Assembly (NCBI GenBank): GCA_020850325.1 | Contig: JADZEW010000018.1 | Span: 43,228-107,227, forward strand | Length of the DNA: 64,000 nucleotides | Source of the DNA: Methanoregulaceae archaeon | Lineage (GTDB): Bacteria > Armatimonadota > Fimbriimonadia > Fimbriimonadales > Fimbriimonadaceae | Direction: 5' to 3' | Part shown: positions 1 to 8,195 of the stretch, in pieces | Position numbering within the stretch: position 1 is the first letter of the stretch | How the letters are laid out: each line of letters starts with the position of its first letter | Translations under genes and position numbers: made by a program | The notes under the pieces: generated by a model | The model's database searches: none | Told to the model about the DNA's origin: nothing | The model's input: the letters and a program-made list of their open reading frames with translations, nothing else

Positions 1-1121
1 TCACCCGAGCCATCTCAATGCGGGCAAGCGACGTCCACATCGAACCGCAGCAGCGCCGCGTCCGGGTCCGTTTCCGGGTCGATGGCCTGCTCATCGAGGT
101 AATGGTCGTGCCTAAGGACCTGCAGCACGCGCTCATCTCGCGCATCAAGATCATGGCGAGCCTGGACATCGCCGAGCGACGGATTCCTCAGGACGGGCGC
201 TGCACCCTTGTGTCGCCCCAGGGTGCCTACGACTTTCGCGTATCGACCTTCCCCAGCGTGTTTGGCGAGAACGTCGTGATTCGTATCCTTGACAAGCAGT
301 CGGCCACGATCGATCTCGCCAAGCTAGGCATGGCCGGGGAAGCGCTCGACATCCTGAGGGCCAAGATCGAAGAGCCGCAGGGGATGGTCCTTGTCACCGG
401 CCCTACGGGATCGGGAAAGACCACCACTCTGTATGCGTCCGTCCATCATCTCAACGCGATTTACCGCAACATCATGACCGTCGAGGATCCGGTTGAGTAC
501 CAGCTCGACGGCATCATTCAGGGCAATGTCAACCCTAAGGCGGGAGTCACCTTTGCGGCCGGACTGCGGTCCATTTTGCGCCAGGACCCGGATGTCATCC
601 TTGTGGGTGAAATCCGCGACGGAGAAACCGCTTCTATCGCGATCGAAGCCGCCCTCACCGGCCACTTAGTGCTCTCCAGCCTGCACGCCAACGATAGCGC
701 TTCGGCACTAACGCGGCTGGTCGATATGGGGATCGAGCCGTTCTTGCTCGCCTCATCCATGACCTGCAGCGTCGCCCAGCGGCTGCTGCGCACTAACTGC
801 CCCAAGTGCATTGAACTCTACGCACCTGACCCCCACTTGCTCGTCCAACTCGGTCTGCCCGATGACACGGTGTACCGCCGAGGACGCGGGTGCGAGTACT
901 GCGGCAAGACCGGCTTCCGGGGTCGAAGCGGCATTTACGAAGTTCTCGACATCACGTCGGACATCCGGCGCATGGTGTTATCCGGCGTTCACGCAACCGA
1001 GATTCACCGAGCCGCCGCGGCGGCGGGCATGCGGACACTACGTGAAGACGCGGCTGATCGCGTGAGCCAAGGACTAACGACCGTGGAAGAAGTCATGCGA
1101 GTGACGGCGGACGGGAGATAA
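1..1121 (+). CDS. pilB: Type IV pilus / type II secretion motor ATPase (PilB/GspE), 5' end outside window
   Basis: Hexameric assembly ATPase that powers pilus or pseudopilus extension from the cytoplasmic face of the inner membrane. The frame is open from base 3 and already inside the conserved domain (RASDVHIEP), so the N-terminus lies upstream of the window. Visible in order: Walker A GPTGSGKTTTLYA, an Asp box, Walker B ILVGEIRDGETA, a His box (TGHLVLSSLHAND) and a tetracysteine zinc site (CPKC ... CEYCGKTGF) typical of PilB/GspE and absent from PilT. The gspF-type gene follows 6 nt downstream and a pseudopilin comes next, so this is one assembly operon. PilB and GspE cannot be told apart from this piece. 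Confidence 0.95.
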   Translation, partial: TRAISMRASDVHIEPQQRRVRVRFRVDGLLIEVMVVPKDLQHALISRIKIMASLDIAERRIPQDGRCTLVSPQGAYDFRVSTFPSVFGENVVIRILDKQSATIDLAKLGMAGEALDILRAKIEEPQGMVLVTGPTGSGKTTTLYASVHHLNAIYRNIMTVEDPVEYQLDGIIQGNVNPKAGVTFAAGLRSILRQDPDVILVGEIRDGETASIAIEAALTGHLVLSSLHANDSASALTRLVDMGIEPFLLASSMTCSVAQRLLRTNCPKCIELYAPDPHLLVQLGLPDDTVYRRGRGCEYCGKTGFRGRSGIYEVLDITSDIRRMVLSGVHATEIHRAAAAAGMRTLREDAADRVSQGLTTVEEVMRVTADGR

Positions 1122-1127
1122 GACGCG

Positions 1128-2366
1128 ATGCAAGTCTTTCGCTACAAGGGTTACGACACGCACGGTAAGAAGGTGGAGGGCGAACTCGCCGCCGCCAGCA
1201 TTGAAGAAGTCGAGCGCAAAGTCTCCGCGCAATCGGTGACGGTGATCGCGATCTTTCCCGCCGGTGCTATTCGCAAGACCTCGTCGGAAGGCGAGAGTTC
1301 GACGCCGCTCTCCCGTTTTGGCTTCGGACCCAAGAAGCCGTCGGATGCGGACCTGGCCACCGTTCTCCGCGACCTCGCGGTGATGTCCGAAACCGGCGTC
1401 CCCTTCGTGGAAGCCCTCGACGCAGTGATCATCACCGCTCCCACCCAAATGCTGCGTACCGGCCTAGACCGGCTGAAGACGGAGATCGTAGGCGGAAAGG
1501 GACTCTCGGCAGGCATGCGAAACTGCGGCCTCTTTCCGGTGGTGGTGTCCGAGATGGTCAAGGTCGCCGAAGAAGGCGGACGTCTTGATCGCGCCTTGGC
1601 AAACGCCGCGAACTATCTGGAGCGCGCCGCCGACCTTCGCAAGAAGGTCATGAACGCGATGCTCTACCCAATCGTGCTCACGGTCATCGCATTCTCCACG
1701 CTCGTCGTGATGATCACCTTCGTGCTGCCGCGCTTCGCCGACATCTTCAAGACGATGAAGACCGAGGTGCCCGCGATCACTCAGTTCCTGCTGGGGATCG
1801 GCCAGGGGATCAAGTCCAACCCAGTCCCGTTCGTGCTCGGCGTGGTTGGCACGATCGTGGCCGTGAAGATGGCGTGGGCCACCCCGAAGATCCACCGCGC
1901 CATCAGCACCTTCCTGCTGAAAGTGCCCGTGCTTGGCGAACTGCTCCGGCGCTTGGCTCTATCTCGGGCATTTCAGTCGATCGCCACGCTGCTCTCGACG
2001 AACGTCAGCTTGATGAACGCGATGGAGCACGGCGCAAAGGTCGCGGGCAACCCAGTGATCCACGACGCGCTGCTGCGAGCCCGCCACTCGGTCGAGCACG
2101 GTGTGTCGCTAAGCGACGCTCTAGCTGAGACCAAGGTGTTCCCGGTGTCGCTGGTTCAGATGGTGACGGTAGGGGAACGCACCGGACGGCTTGGAATGCT
2201 GATGACAAGCACCGCGAACCACATGGAAGAAGATGTTGATGGGCGTCTTAAGGCGCTTGTCTCGATCGTCGAGCCGGTGATGATCGTCGTGATGGGTGCC
2301 ATCGTGGGCCTCATCACCATGTCAATCATCATTCCGATGTATTCCGTTGTCGAAAACATGAAGTAA
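1128..2366 (+). CDS. pilC: Inner-membrane platform protein PilC/GspF
   Basis: Polytopic inner-membrane platform that couples the motor ATPase to pilin assembly. The 412-aa length is normal. It starts MQVFRYKGYDTHGKKVEGEL and has two T2SF domains (about residues 65-190 and 270-400), each with the family pattern of helical bundle followed by membrane segments (for example residues about 178-200, 225-247 and 380-403). EEGGRLDRAL and GERTGRLGML are the paired conserved T2SF signatures. Six nt separate it from the ATPase gene and 40 nt separate it from the pseudopilin. It is one of three T2SF paralogues in the window and the only one next to an ATPase. Confidence 0.95.
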   Translation: MQVFRYKGYDTHGKKVEGELAAASIEEVERKVSAQSVTVIAIFPAGAIRKTSSEGESSTPLSRFGFGPKKPSDADLATVLRDLAVMSETGVPFVEALDAVIITAPTQMLRTGLDRLKTEIVGGKGLSAGMRNCGLFPVVVSEMVKVAEEGGRLDRALANAANYLERAADLRKKVMNAMLYPIVLTVIAFSTLVVMITFVLPRFADIFKTMKTEVPAITQFLLGIGQGIKSNPVPFVLGVVGTIVAVKMAWATPKIHRAISTFLLKVPVLGELLRRLALSRAFQSIATLLSTNVSLMNAMEHGAKVAGNPVIHDALLRARHSVEHGVSLSDALAETKVFPVSLVQMVTVGERTGRLGMLMTSTANHMEEDVDGRLKALVSIVEPVMIVVMGAIVGLITMSIIIPMYSVVENMK

Positions 2367-2406
2367 TGGCTGAGATATGCCGATACATAGTTTGAGCGAG
2401 GATTCT

Positions 2407-2847
2407 ATGGTCAGAAAACTGCACATGAAGCGAAGCGCCTTCACCTTGGTGGAGTTGCTTATCGTGATCATCATCATTGCCGTGTTGGCGGCAATCGCGA
2501 TCCCTAAGTTTGCGAACTCCAGCCAACGCAGCAAAGAGTCTGCCCTACGGGCGGAGCTGTCCCTTATGCGTAACGCGGTCGAGTTGTTCAAGAACGACTG
2601 CGGCTCTTACCCGGGCGCCCTTGATGATCTTGCGGCGACTTCGGCTCCGGCGAACGGAAAGGACTCGTCGGGCAACAACAAGGCGATCATTGCGACTGAC
2701 TGGAAGGGCCCGTACCTGAACAAGGTAAACGTCGACCCCGTTGGTGGCGCGGCCTTCACATACTCCGTGACCTCGCCCAATGTCGGCAAGATCACGTCGA
2801 GTGCATCCGGTAACGACTCGAACGGCGTCGCCTACAGCACCTACTGA
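2407..2847 (+). CDS. Major pseudopilin / type IV pilin-like protein (GspG type)
   Basis: Structural subunit assembled by the preceding PilB/PilC pair. The ATG at 2407 follows GAGCGAGGA at a 5-nt spacing, which favours it over the upstream in-frame ATG at 2377; ATG 2425 is also possible. The N-terminus has a short basic leader and the class III cleavage motif RSA|FTLVELLIVI with Glu at mature position 5, then one hydrophobic helix. The residue before the cleavage site is Ala rather than the usual Gly. The C-terminal part (DWKGPYLNKVNVDPVGG) matches the GspG pattern of a short globular domain with a DPxG turn. A strong terminator follows. Confidence 0.92.
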   Translation: MVRKLHMKRSAFTLVELLIVIIIIAVLAAIAIPKFANSSQRSKESALRAELSLMRNAVELFKNDCGSYPGALDDLAATSAPANGKDSSGNNKAIIATDWKGPYLNKVNVDPVGGAAFTYSVTSPNVGKITSSASGNDSNGVAYSTY

Positions 2848-2892
2848 CCCCGGCGGCCCACGCGCTCGCTCGGGAGGGGATTGAGGCGCGAA

Positions 2893-2932
2893 ACGGCTTC
2901 GAAGCGAGAGCTTCGGAGCCGTCCTTCTTTTT
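2893..2932 (+). terminator. Rho-independent terminator after the pilin operon
   Basis: ACGGCTTCGAAGC and GCTTCGGAGCCGT form a 13-bp stem (one G-T pair) with a GAGA loop, followed by CCTTCTTTTT. It lies just past the pseudopilin stop and touches the end of the convergent ATPase gene. Confidence 0.85.
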
Positions 2933-4154
2933 AGAGGATCGAGCTCACCGGAACGGCCTCGATCTCCGGGGCCAAGGGCACTCGATCATCTCCCGCGTGG
3001 AACAACACTCCGCGGACAAATCGATCGCCCGCCAACTCGCGAAGGAACTCGAGCCCCTCCACGGCGTTTCGTTGAACCGATTCTCGGAACTGAACGCCGA
3101 CAAGGTCTCCGTTCGTCGCTTCTACGACCAAGTCAACTCCCTTCTGCCTGACCGTGCGGAGATGGAAGAGCCGCACCCCCGACGGAAGCGCAAGGCTTGC
3201 CTTAAAGAACTCCAGGATGCCCACCGAGCGCAAGATCGCGCTTCGCAACGCCTCGTCATTGCGGACCCGGCGCTCCTCGATGCCGATGATGTGGCCCCAC
3301 AAACCAACATCCACCAACTGCAACTTCGGCGCTTTGGCGAGCGCCGCACCCTGATCGGAACTCCAGGCAGGGAGATCGCGCACGAGGAACATCGTGCGAA
3401 GCAAGTCCAAATAGCGAAGGAGGGTTGTCGCAGGGATGCCCGACTCGCGCGACAGCGACGCGACGTTGAGCGAAGCCCCGTTTGCGTGAGCCAAGGAACG
3501 CAGCAGGCGGGGCATCTGGGCGATGCCGTCGATCTGAGCAAGGTCGCGCACGTCGCGTTCGAGCAGACTACGCACGTACGACGCAAACCACGCATCGCGG
3601 CGCGGGGCGCTGCGAGCCGAGGGCTCCGGAAATCCTCCCCGCAGCAGTTCAACGGGATCGATAGCCGTGCCCCTTGGGAGCGTGAGCGGGTCTCGGTTAA
3701 GCAGCATCGCGAGCCACTCCGGACCGGTGCCGCGACGTTCTCCCTCGGCGAGCGGCAATAGATCGACGATTTCCATCCGCCCAGCCAGCGAGTCGGCCAC
3801 CTTGGGCACGGTCAGCACGTTGGCCGATCCGGTGAGGAGGAAGCGCCCGGGCCGGCGATCCCGGTCGATCTCCGCCTTCATCGCGAGCAGCAGCTCGGGC
3901 GCGCGCTGGACTTCGTCGATGACGATGGCCCCGCGGTAGGAGCGTAGAAAGCCAGCCGGATCCTCTCTCGCGAACCCAAGGACCCGCCAATCGTCGAGGG
4001 TGATGTAGGTCGAGTTCTGCTCGCTGGCGACCTCGCGCACGAGGGTGGACTTCCCGACCTGCCGAGGACCGTGGACGAGAACGACTGGCGTGTCGGCGAG
4101 GGCATCGAGAACCCTGACCTTCGCCCACCGTTCGATTGAGCGCTTATCCTCCAC
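2931..4154 (-). CDS. AAA_14/DUF4143 family ATP-binding protein
   Basis: Cytoplasmic P-loop ATPase of the AAA_14 + DUF4143 type, common in bacteria and archaea with no settled function. Walker A is VHGPRQVGKSTL and Walker B AIVIDEVQ, followed by sensor-like LLTGSAN. A winged-helix-like middle (LSRESGIPATTLLRYLDLL) and a C-terminal nuclease-like fold (GVDLVVEATNGDLVGVQ) complete the usual architecture. The chosen GTG start overlaps the stop of the upstream glycosylase gene (TAGTG), giving 407 aa. The frame stays open further upstream inside that gene, but those codons do not resemble the family. Likely translationally coupled. Confidence 0.87.
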   Translation of the reverse strand: MEDKRSIERWAKVRVLDALADTPVVLVHGPRQVGKSTLVREVASEQNSTYITLDDWRVLGFAREDPAGFLRSYRGAIVIDEVQRAPELLLAMKAEIDRDRRPGRFLLTGSANVLTVPKVADSLAGRMEIVDLLPLAEGERRGTGPEWLAMLLNRDPLTLPRGTAIDPVELLRGGFPEPSARSAPRRDAWFASYVRSLLERDVRDLAQIDGIAQMPRLLRSLAHANGASLNVASLSRESGIPATTLLRYLDLLRTMFLVRDLPAWSSDQGAALAKAPKLQLVDVGLWGHIIGIEERRVRNDEALRSAILRSVGILEFFKASLALPSGVRLFHLRTVRQKGVDLVVEATNGDLVGVQFRESVQRNAVEGLEFLRELAGDRFVRGVLFHAGDDRVPLAPEIEAVPVSSIL

Positions 4155-4714
4155 TAATCGGAGGATACTCCACGCATCCACGGCGGGCTTAGGCGCGCGA
4201 TCTGGGCGAACACCGGGCACGTCTCCTCGTGCGCACCCGGCAGATAGCCCAAGCTCATCAGGAACTCGTTCACGATCTCGCCTCCGGTGAACCGAAACGT
4301 CCGCTTGAACTCCTTGACCCACTCGTCCTTCGTCAGCGGATGCCGCGCAGCGATCCAGTTCGCAAAGCCCCCATCCGAGGAGCGCATCCCCACGATCACC
4401 CCGGCGTTAAAAATCGCGGCCTCCACCTTCAGCCGATTGCGGATGATCCCGGCATCCGCCAGCAGCCGAGCGCGGTCCTCGTCGCCATACGCCGCCACTT
4501 TCTCTGGATCAAATCCATCGTAGGCGGCTTGGAATCCCGCCCGCTTCTTCAGGATCGTCTCCCACGAGAGACCCGCCTGGTTGATCTCCAGTACGAGCCG
4601 TTCGAACAGCACCCGCTCATCCGAGGAAGGAAAGCCATACTCGGTGTCGTGATACGGGGCATGGACCGTCCCTGCCCCAGGACCCGCCGCAAACTCGCAG
4701 TAAGAGAACGCCAT
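4154..4714 (-). CDS. tag: DNA-3-methyladenine glycosylase I
   Basis: Base-excision repair enzyme that removes 3-methyladenine from alkylated DNA. At 186 aa it matches E. coli Tag. Conserved pieces include YHDTEYGFPSSDERVLFE, the substrate-pocket region LSWETILKKRAGFQAAYDGF and LTKDEWVKEFKRTFRFTGGE. The zinc-snap ligands expected in Tag are present as an N-terminal Cys and His (YCEF, YHDTEYG) and a C-terminal His/Cys pair (GAHEETCPVF). It starts directly after the stop of the GH172-type gene and ends overlapping the AAA_14 start, so the three genes probably share a transcript. Confidence 0.95.
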   Translation of the reverse strand: MAFSYCEFAAGPGAGTVHAPYHDTEYGFPSSDERVLFERLVLEINQAGLSWETILKKRAGFQAAYDGFDPEKVAAYGDEDRARLLADAGIIRNRLKVEAAIFNAGVIVGMRSSDGGFANWIAARHPLTKDEWVKEFKRTFRFTGGEIVNEFLMSLGYLPGAHEETCPVFAQIARLSPPWMRGVSSD

Positions 4715-5851
4715 CTACTTCCGCTCGACGTTGCCGAACCGCAACCCGCCGCCCATCGCCTGACGCCAGCGCTCACGCCAGCAGTGCACGTCCACTGGCC
4801 CAACCTCGGGCATCGGCTTGCGGGCCTCCGCCGAAGGCAGCGCGGGGAATGGCGTGCTCGGCAAGGTCTGATACCAATAGGCGACGCTTGCGATCTCCAG
4901 CGTCAAGCAGTTCGCGTGCCCATGCTCAATGCTCGCCCGCAGGCTCTTCTGGAACCGCACCGGATCTTCGAGGTGGAACCGATAGCAGTGCGTCCTCCCC
5001 AGCCACCCGAACAGCGGCGAATCATTGAGCCGACCGGGTGCCCGCGCGGTGCCGAAGTAGGGATGCAGGAAGTGCTCGTCGGGGCTCCAACTCTGGTTGA
5101 AGTAGTCCTCGGTGCCGGTGCCGTGTAGGCTAAACGGCCAAGTTTCGCCGTCGATGCTGAACATATCGTCGCCCTCGCCGTACCAGATGGGCGACGGGCA
5201 GTTGACGTAGTAGTTGACGCCGACGAAGTGCCCCTTCCCCGCCGCTTCGCAGAAAAGAAAGTTGTTCACATCGGTCGGGTTCTTCGGTGTTTCGCCGAAC
5301 ACCGCCCACTCGTTCTCAACATCGCCGCTTGCCGACTCCGGCTTGGTGACTTCCTGGTTGTACCAAGCGTGGAACCGCCCCTCGTCCTCGCTCACCGGAC
5401 GCTCTTCATAGTCGACGTAGTAGTAGAACGCACCGACCGGCTCCTCGCCTTGGTTCTCCACGGTGACGCGCGCGCCCTTGCCGTACGGCATCGGGAAGTA
5501 GCACACCAGCGCGTTGCCATCTCGGGGAGCCGCGGCGAGCGGCATGCTGGAGAAGTTGTACTTCATGCCCCAGCCCTGCCCGAAGAAGTCACCGATCGGC
5601 GACTCCACACTCGGGTGCTCCTGACCGTCCCAATACATGCGCAGGACGAGGTTGCGGCGGACCAGCGGGTCGTTCGACGAGATCGTGATCCAGATATGGG
5701 TCACCGCACCTGAGCCTTCCATCTCTGCAAGTACAAGAGTGTCGCCGGGCTCGATCTGCACATGGTCCCGGTTGCCACCGGTTCGGTCAAACGAGGAGAT
5801 GCGTCGGCTGCGGCCGTCGGTTAGGCGCGCCAGATCACGAAGAGGTCCCAT
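4715..5851 (-). CDS. DUF2961 / GH172-type glycoside hydrolase
   Basis: Member of the DUF2961 family, now glycoside hydrolase family 172, whose characterised members act on fructofuranose or arabinofuranose linkages. The 378-aa protein has the family's paired jelly-roll pattern: SGAVTHIWITISSNDP, VESPIGDFFGQGWG, the Gly/Tyr-rich YFPMPYGKGARVTVEN and the active-site region GTGTEDYFNQSW. No signal peptide is visible, so it is probably cytoplasmic. It leads a minus-strand run with tag and the ATPase; no functional link is evident. Substrate is not predictable. The start codon lies 6 nt behind CAAAAT, a likely leaderless promoter. Confidence 0.88.
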   Translation of the reverse strand: MGPLRDLARLTDGRSRRISSFDRTGGNRDHVQIEPGDTLVLAEMEGSGAVTHIWITISSNDPLVRRNLVLRMYWDGQEHPSVESPIGDFFGQGWGMKYNFSSMPLAAAPRDGNALVCYFPMPYGKGARVTVENQGEEPVGAFYYYVDYEERPVSEDEGRFHAWYNQEVTKPESASGDVENEWAVFGETPKNPTDVNNFLFCEAAGKGHFVGVNYYVNCPSPIWYGEGDDMFSIDGETWPFSLHGTGTEDYFNQSWSPDEHFLHPYFGTARAPGRLNDSPLFGWLGRTHCYRFHLEDPVRFQKSLRASIEHGHANCLTLEIASVAYWYQTLPSTPFPALPSAEARKPMPEVGPVDVHCWRERWRQAMGGGLRFGNVERK

Positions 5852-5857
5852 GCCCGC

Positions 5858-5863
5858 ATTTTG
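5858..5863 (-). promoter_or_regulatory. -10-like element, leaderless GH172 gene
   Basis: CAAAAT sits 6 nt before the ATG at 5851, and no Shine-Dalgarno sequence precedes that ATG. Confidence 0.5.
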
Positions 5864-5868
5864 ACCGT

Positions 5869-7131
5869 TTACAGTCCACCGGCGTCTAGCAGACCGGCCA
5901 CGCGCCCGGTGTAGAAACCGATGACGATGAAGCCGATGTAGATCGCCACGCCCAACAGGCAGACGACACCGAGCACCGACGCCAGCGTGTTCGAGCGGGT
6001 CTCGGATTCATCCTCGTAGAAATCGGCCATTTTGTCGAGCATCTTGTCCAGGTTGCCGGTGGTCTCTCCGGTCTGGATCATGTCGATCACGATCGGGCTG
6101 AACGCCTGAGTTTCCACGTACGTCTGGGTCACCGACGCGCCTTCTTTAAGGCGTGGAATTGCCGGATAGATACGTGCCCGGATGAACTCGCTCCCGCACG
6201 CGTCGGCGGCGAGTTGGGTGGATTCCGGGATACCGACGCCACCGCGATAGAGCGCGGCCATCGCTCGCCCGAACTTCGCCATCGCCATCTGCTTCACCGT
6301 TTCGCCGAGGTAGGGGATCTTCTGGACGAACTGGTCGTAGTTGTGCTTGATCTGCGGGTTCGGCAGACCGAGCCGCAAGAACAGCCACAAGCCCGCGATG
6401 AGGGGGCCGAGGAATATCCACGTGATGGGATTGGTGAGCGGCGAACTGAGCAGGCCGCCCCCGCCGACCGCAGTGATAATCATGTTCGTCACTAAGATGA
6501 TGACGATCGATGCCCCGATCACCAGCTTCGGGTAGAGCGTCTGGCGGCGGATGTTGTTGCGAAGCTTGATCTCGCGCTCGAGGTAGCCCGCAATCTGCAC
6601 GAGCGTCGCGTCCATCGTGCCGCTGGTTTCGCCGACGCGGATGAGGCTCAATACGAGCGGCGAGAACGCCTCGGGATACCGCTGCATGCCGAAGGAGAGC
6701 GGACGGCCCTGGCGAGCATGCTCGGCGAGTTCGCCGAGGATCTCCTGCAGGCGTGCGTCTTGCGTTTGGCCCTTGAGCGTGGTCAGCGCCTGCACCATGC
6801 CAATGCCGGCATGGAGCATCGTGGCGAGTTGGCGGAAGAAGAACATGAGCGCGGGCAGTGGCACCCGCCCTGTGAACTGGCCGACCACGTGGGTCTCCAC
6901 GTAGCTGCGCTGGCGCATGATGTCCGGCTGCTCTTCCGCCTTGGGCTGAGCGCCCTCGCGGCCGAAGTCGGCGGGGATAGGATCGCCGGGAAGCTGCGCC
7001 ATCGCGAGGTGCTCTATCCGGTAGCCGCGCTTCTCGAGCTCCGCCCCCGCCGCGGTCAGCGACGCACCCGACATCGTGCCTTGCACGGGGTTCCCCTCGA
7101 TATCAACGGCGCGGTATTCAAAAGTCGGCAT
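5869..7131 (-). CDS. PilC/GspF-type platform protein, second paralogue
   Basis: Inner-membrane protein with two T2SF domains (about residues 90-215 and 290-410) and predicted membrane helices near residues 205-230, 245-265 and 385-410. The signatures GETSGTMDATL and GETTGNLDKML mark each repeat. An N-terminal 70-residue segment (MPTFEYRAVDIEGNPVQGTM) resembles the N-terminal domain of its two paralogues. No motor ATPase, pilin or prepilin peptidase lies beside it, so it must borrow a partner encoded elsewhere or serve a separate pseudopilus. TAGAAT lies 8 nt before the ATG. Confidence 0.92.
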   Translation of the reverse strand: MPTFEYRAVDIEGNPVQGTMSGASLTAAGAELEKRGYRIEHLAMAQLPGDPIPADFGREGAQPKAEEQPDIMRQRSYVETHVVGQFTGRVPLPALMFFFRQLATMLHAGIGMVQALTTLKGQTQDARLQEILGELAEHARQGRPLSFGMQRYPEAFSPLVLSLIRVGETSGTMDATLVQIAGYLEREIKLRNNIRRQTLYPKLVIGASIVIILVTNMIITAVGGGGLLSSPLTNPITWIFLGPLIAGLWLFLRLGLPNPQIKHNYDQFVQKIPYLGETVKQMAMAKFGRAMAALYRGGVGIPESTQLAADACGSEFIRARIYPAIPRLKEGASVTQTYVETQAFSPIVIDMIQTGETTGNLDKMLDKMADFYEDESETRSNTLASVLGVVCLLGVAIYIGFIVIGFYTGRVAGLLDAGGL

Positions 7132-7139
7132 GTGGAGTG

Positions 7140-7145
7140 ATTCTA
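7140..7145 (-). promoter_or_regulatory. -10-like element for the second platform gene
   Basis: TAGAAT lies 8 nt before the ATG at 7131, inside TTATAGAAT. TATAGA, three bases further upstream and preceded by TG, is an alternative extended -10. Confidence 0.45.
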
Positions 7146-7197
7146 TAACATCCGCCTCGAACTAGCGCTAGAATCCTCTAACCGGCGGTAAGTCCGG

Positions 7198-8142
7198 TCA
7201 ACCCTTGCCGCCTTTCCCCGACTTCTTCTCAAAGATTGGCTGGCCGAAGTTGGGCGCGTCTCGCTCGCGCAGGTATCGTGCCCGTTCCTCAACGAGTGAC
7301 TTCGGGTCTTTGCCCTTCGGCGTTCTTGAGATAGCCTTATCCAAGTAGGCGATTCCCTTGTCGAAGTAGGTCTTGCTCTGATTGTAGATGCCGCTCATCC
7401 GCATGGCGCGAGCGATCCACACATCGTCCCAGTACTTCCACTTCGGCGTCTTTGCGAGGGCGAACAACCGGTCGAAGAGGAGCTTCTCAAACGCCGGGTC
7501 CTTACCTCGCTCGTGATACTCGCGCACCATCGCGATGATCACTCCGCGATCGCTTGGGTCACGTTTCAATAAACGCTGAGCCACATCTTTGAAGTAGTGG
7601 TAATGGCCGTCACCCGCATTGAACACATATGCTGTCCTGACGAAGTGATAGGAAGGAGGCGTATTCTCGAGGCGCAATACAGTAAACCCGTAATTGACCC
7701 GCCCTTCCATGGACTTGAAATCACCTGTATCTTGGAAGTACGTATCCAAGAATCTTGTTGCTGTAAGTAGTCGCGCTACTCTCACGAGTTTCTCTGGATT
7801 CTGGTGATCCTTGAACCATTCCTCGTAAGCCTTGGCGGCTCGCTTACGCCACACTCCTTTCGTGTCCGAGTCTTGCTGAAGCGACGGGTCGTATGCGGTT
7901 TCGGTAAAGATCGGCACGAAGAACTTGTCGAGAGCCGACTCCCAAGGAACCCTCACCCATATCGGATGAGGGTCGATTCTGCCGCCTTCAGAGCGGAAGT
8001 CGCCAATCCTAAACGGCTCGGGGCGACCGAGCCTCCAGCGCGGCACCTGCGCTGAACTCAGACCACTCATTAGCAACCCCGCGAGAGCTAAGCAAGTCCA
8101 CCTCAACACTTGACCACCCTTACTGGAACGTGTTCCGTGCAT
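7198..8142 (-). CDS. Exported protein of unknown function
   Basis: Not recognised. The 314-aa product begins with a basic stretch and hydrophobic core ending in SGLSSAQ, a probable signal peptide, so the mature protein is predicted to be exported. The body is rich in Trp, Tyr, Lys and Asp, with helical segments that could form TPR-like repeats (for example KYWDDVWIARAMRMSGIYNQ and KTYFDKGIAYLDKAISRTP). The tail is lysine/glycine-rich (EKKSGKGGKG). It lies between two platform-protein genes on the same strand, so a role in secretion or assembly is possible but unproven. Confidence 0.75.
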   Translation of the reverse strand: MHGTRSSKGGQVLRWTCLALAGLLMSGLSSAQVPRWRLGRPEPFRIGDFRSEGGRIDPHPIWVRVPWESALDKFFVPIFTETAYDPSLQQDSDTKGVWRKRAAKAYEEWFKDHQNPEKLVRVARLLTATRFLDTYFQDTGDFKSMEGRVNYGFTVLRLENTPPSYHFVRTAYVFNAGDGHYHYFKDVAQRLLKRDPSDRGVIIAMVREYHERGKDPAFEKLLFDRLFALAKTPKWKYWDDVWIARAMRMSGIYNQSKTYFDKGIAYLDKAISRTPKGKDPKSLVEERARYLRERDAPNFGQPIFEKKSGKGGKG

Positions 8143-8195
8143 CTGTACATCTCATCATAACCTGATGCTCAGCAAACTCGACCTTACGAAAGCGA

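Noticed and set aside
4155..4322. N-terminal extension of the AAA_14 ATPase into tag
   Set aside because: The extra residues are in tag's antiparallel-free overlapping frame and do not match the ATPase family; the TAGTG junction gives a coupled start.
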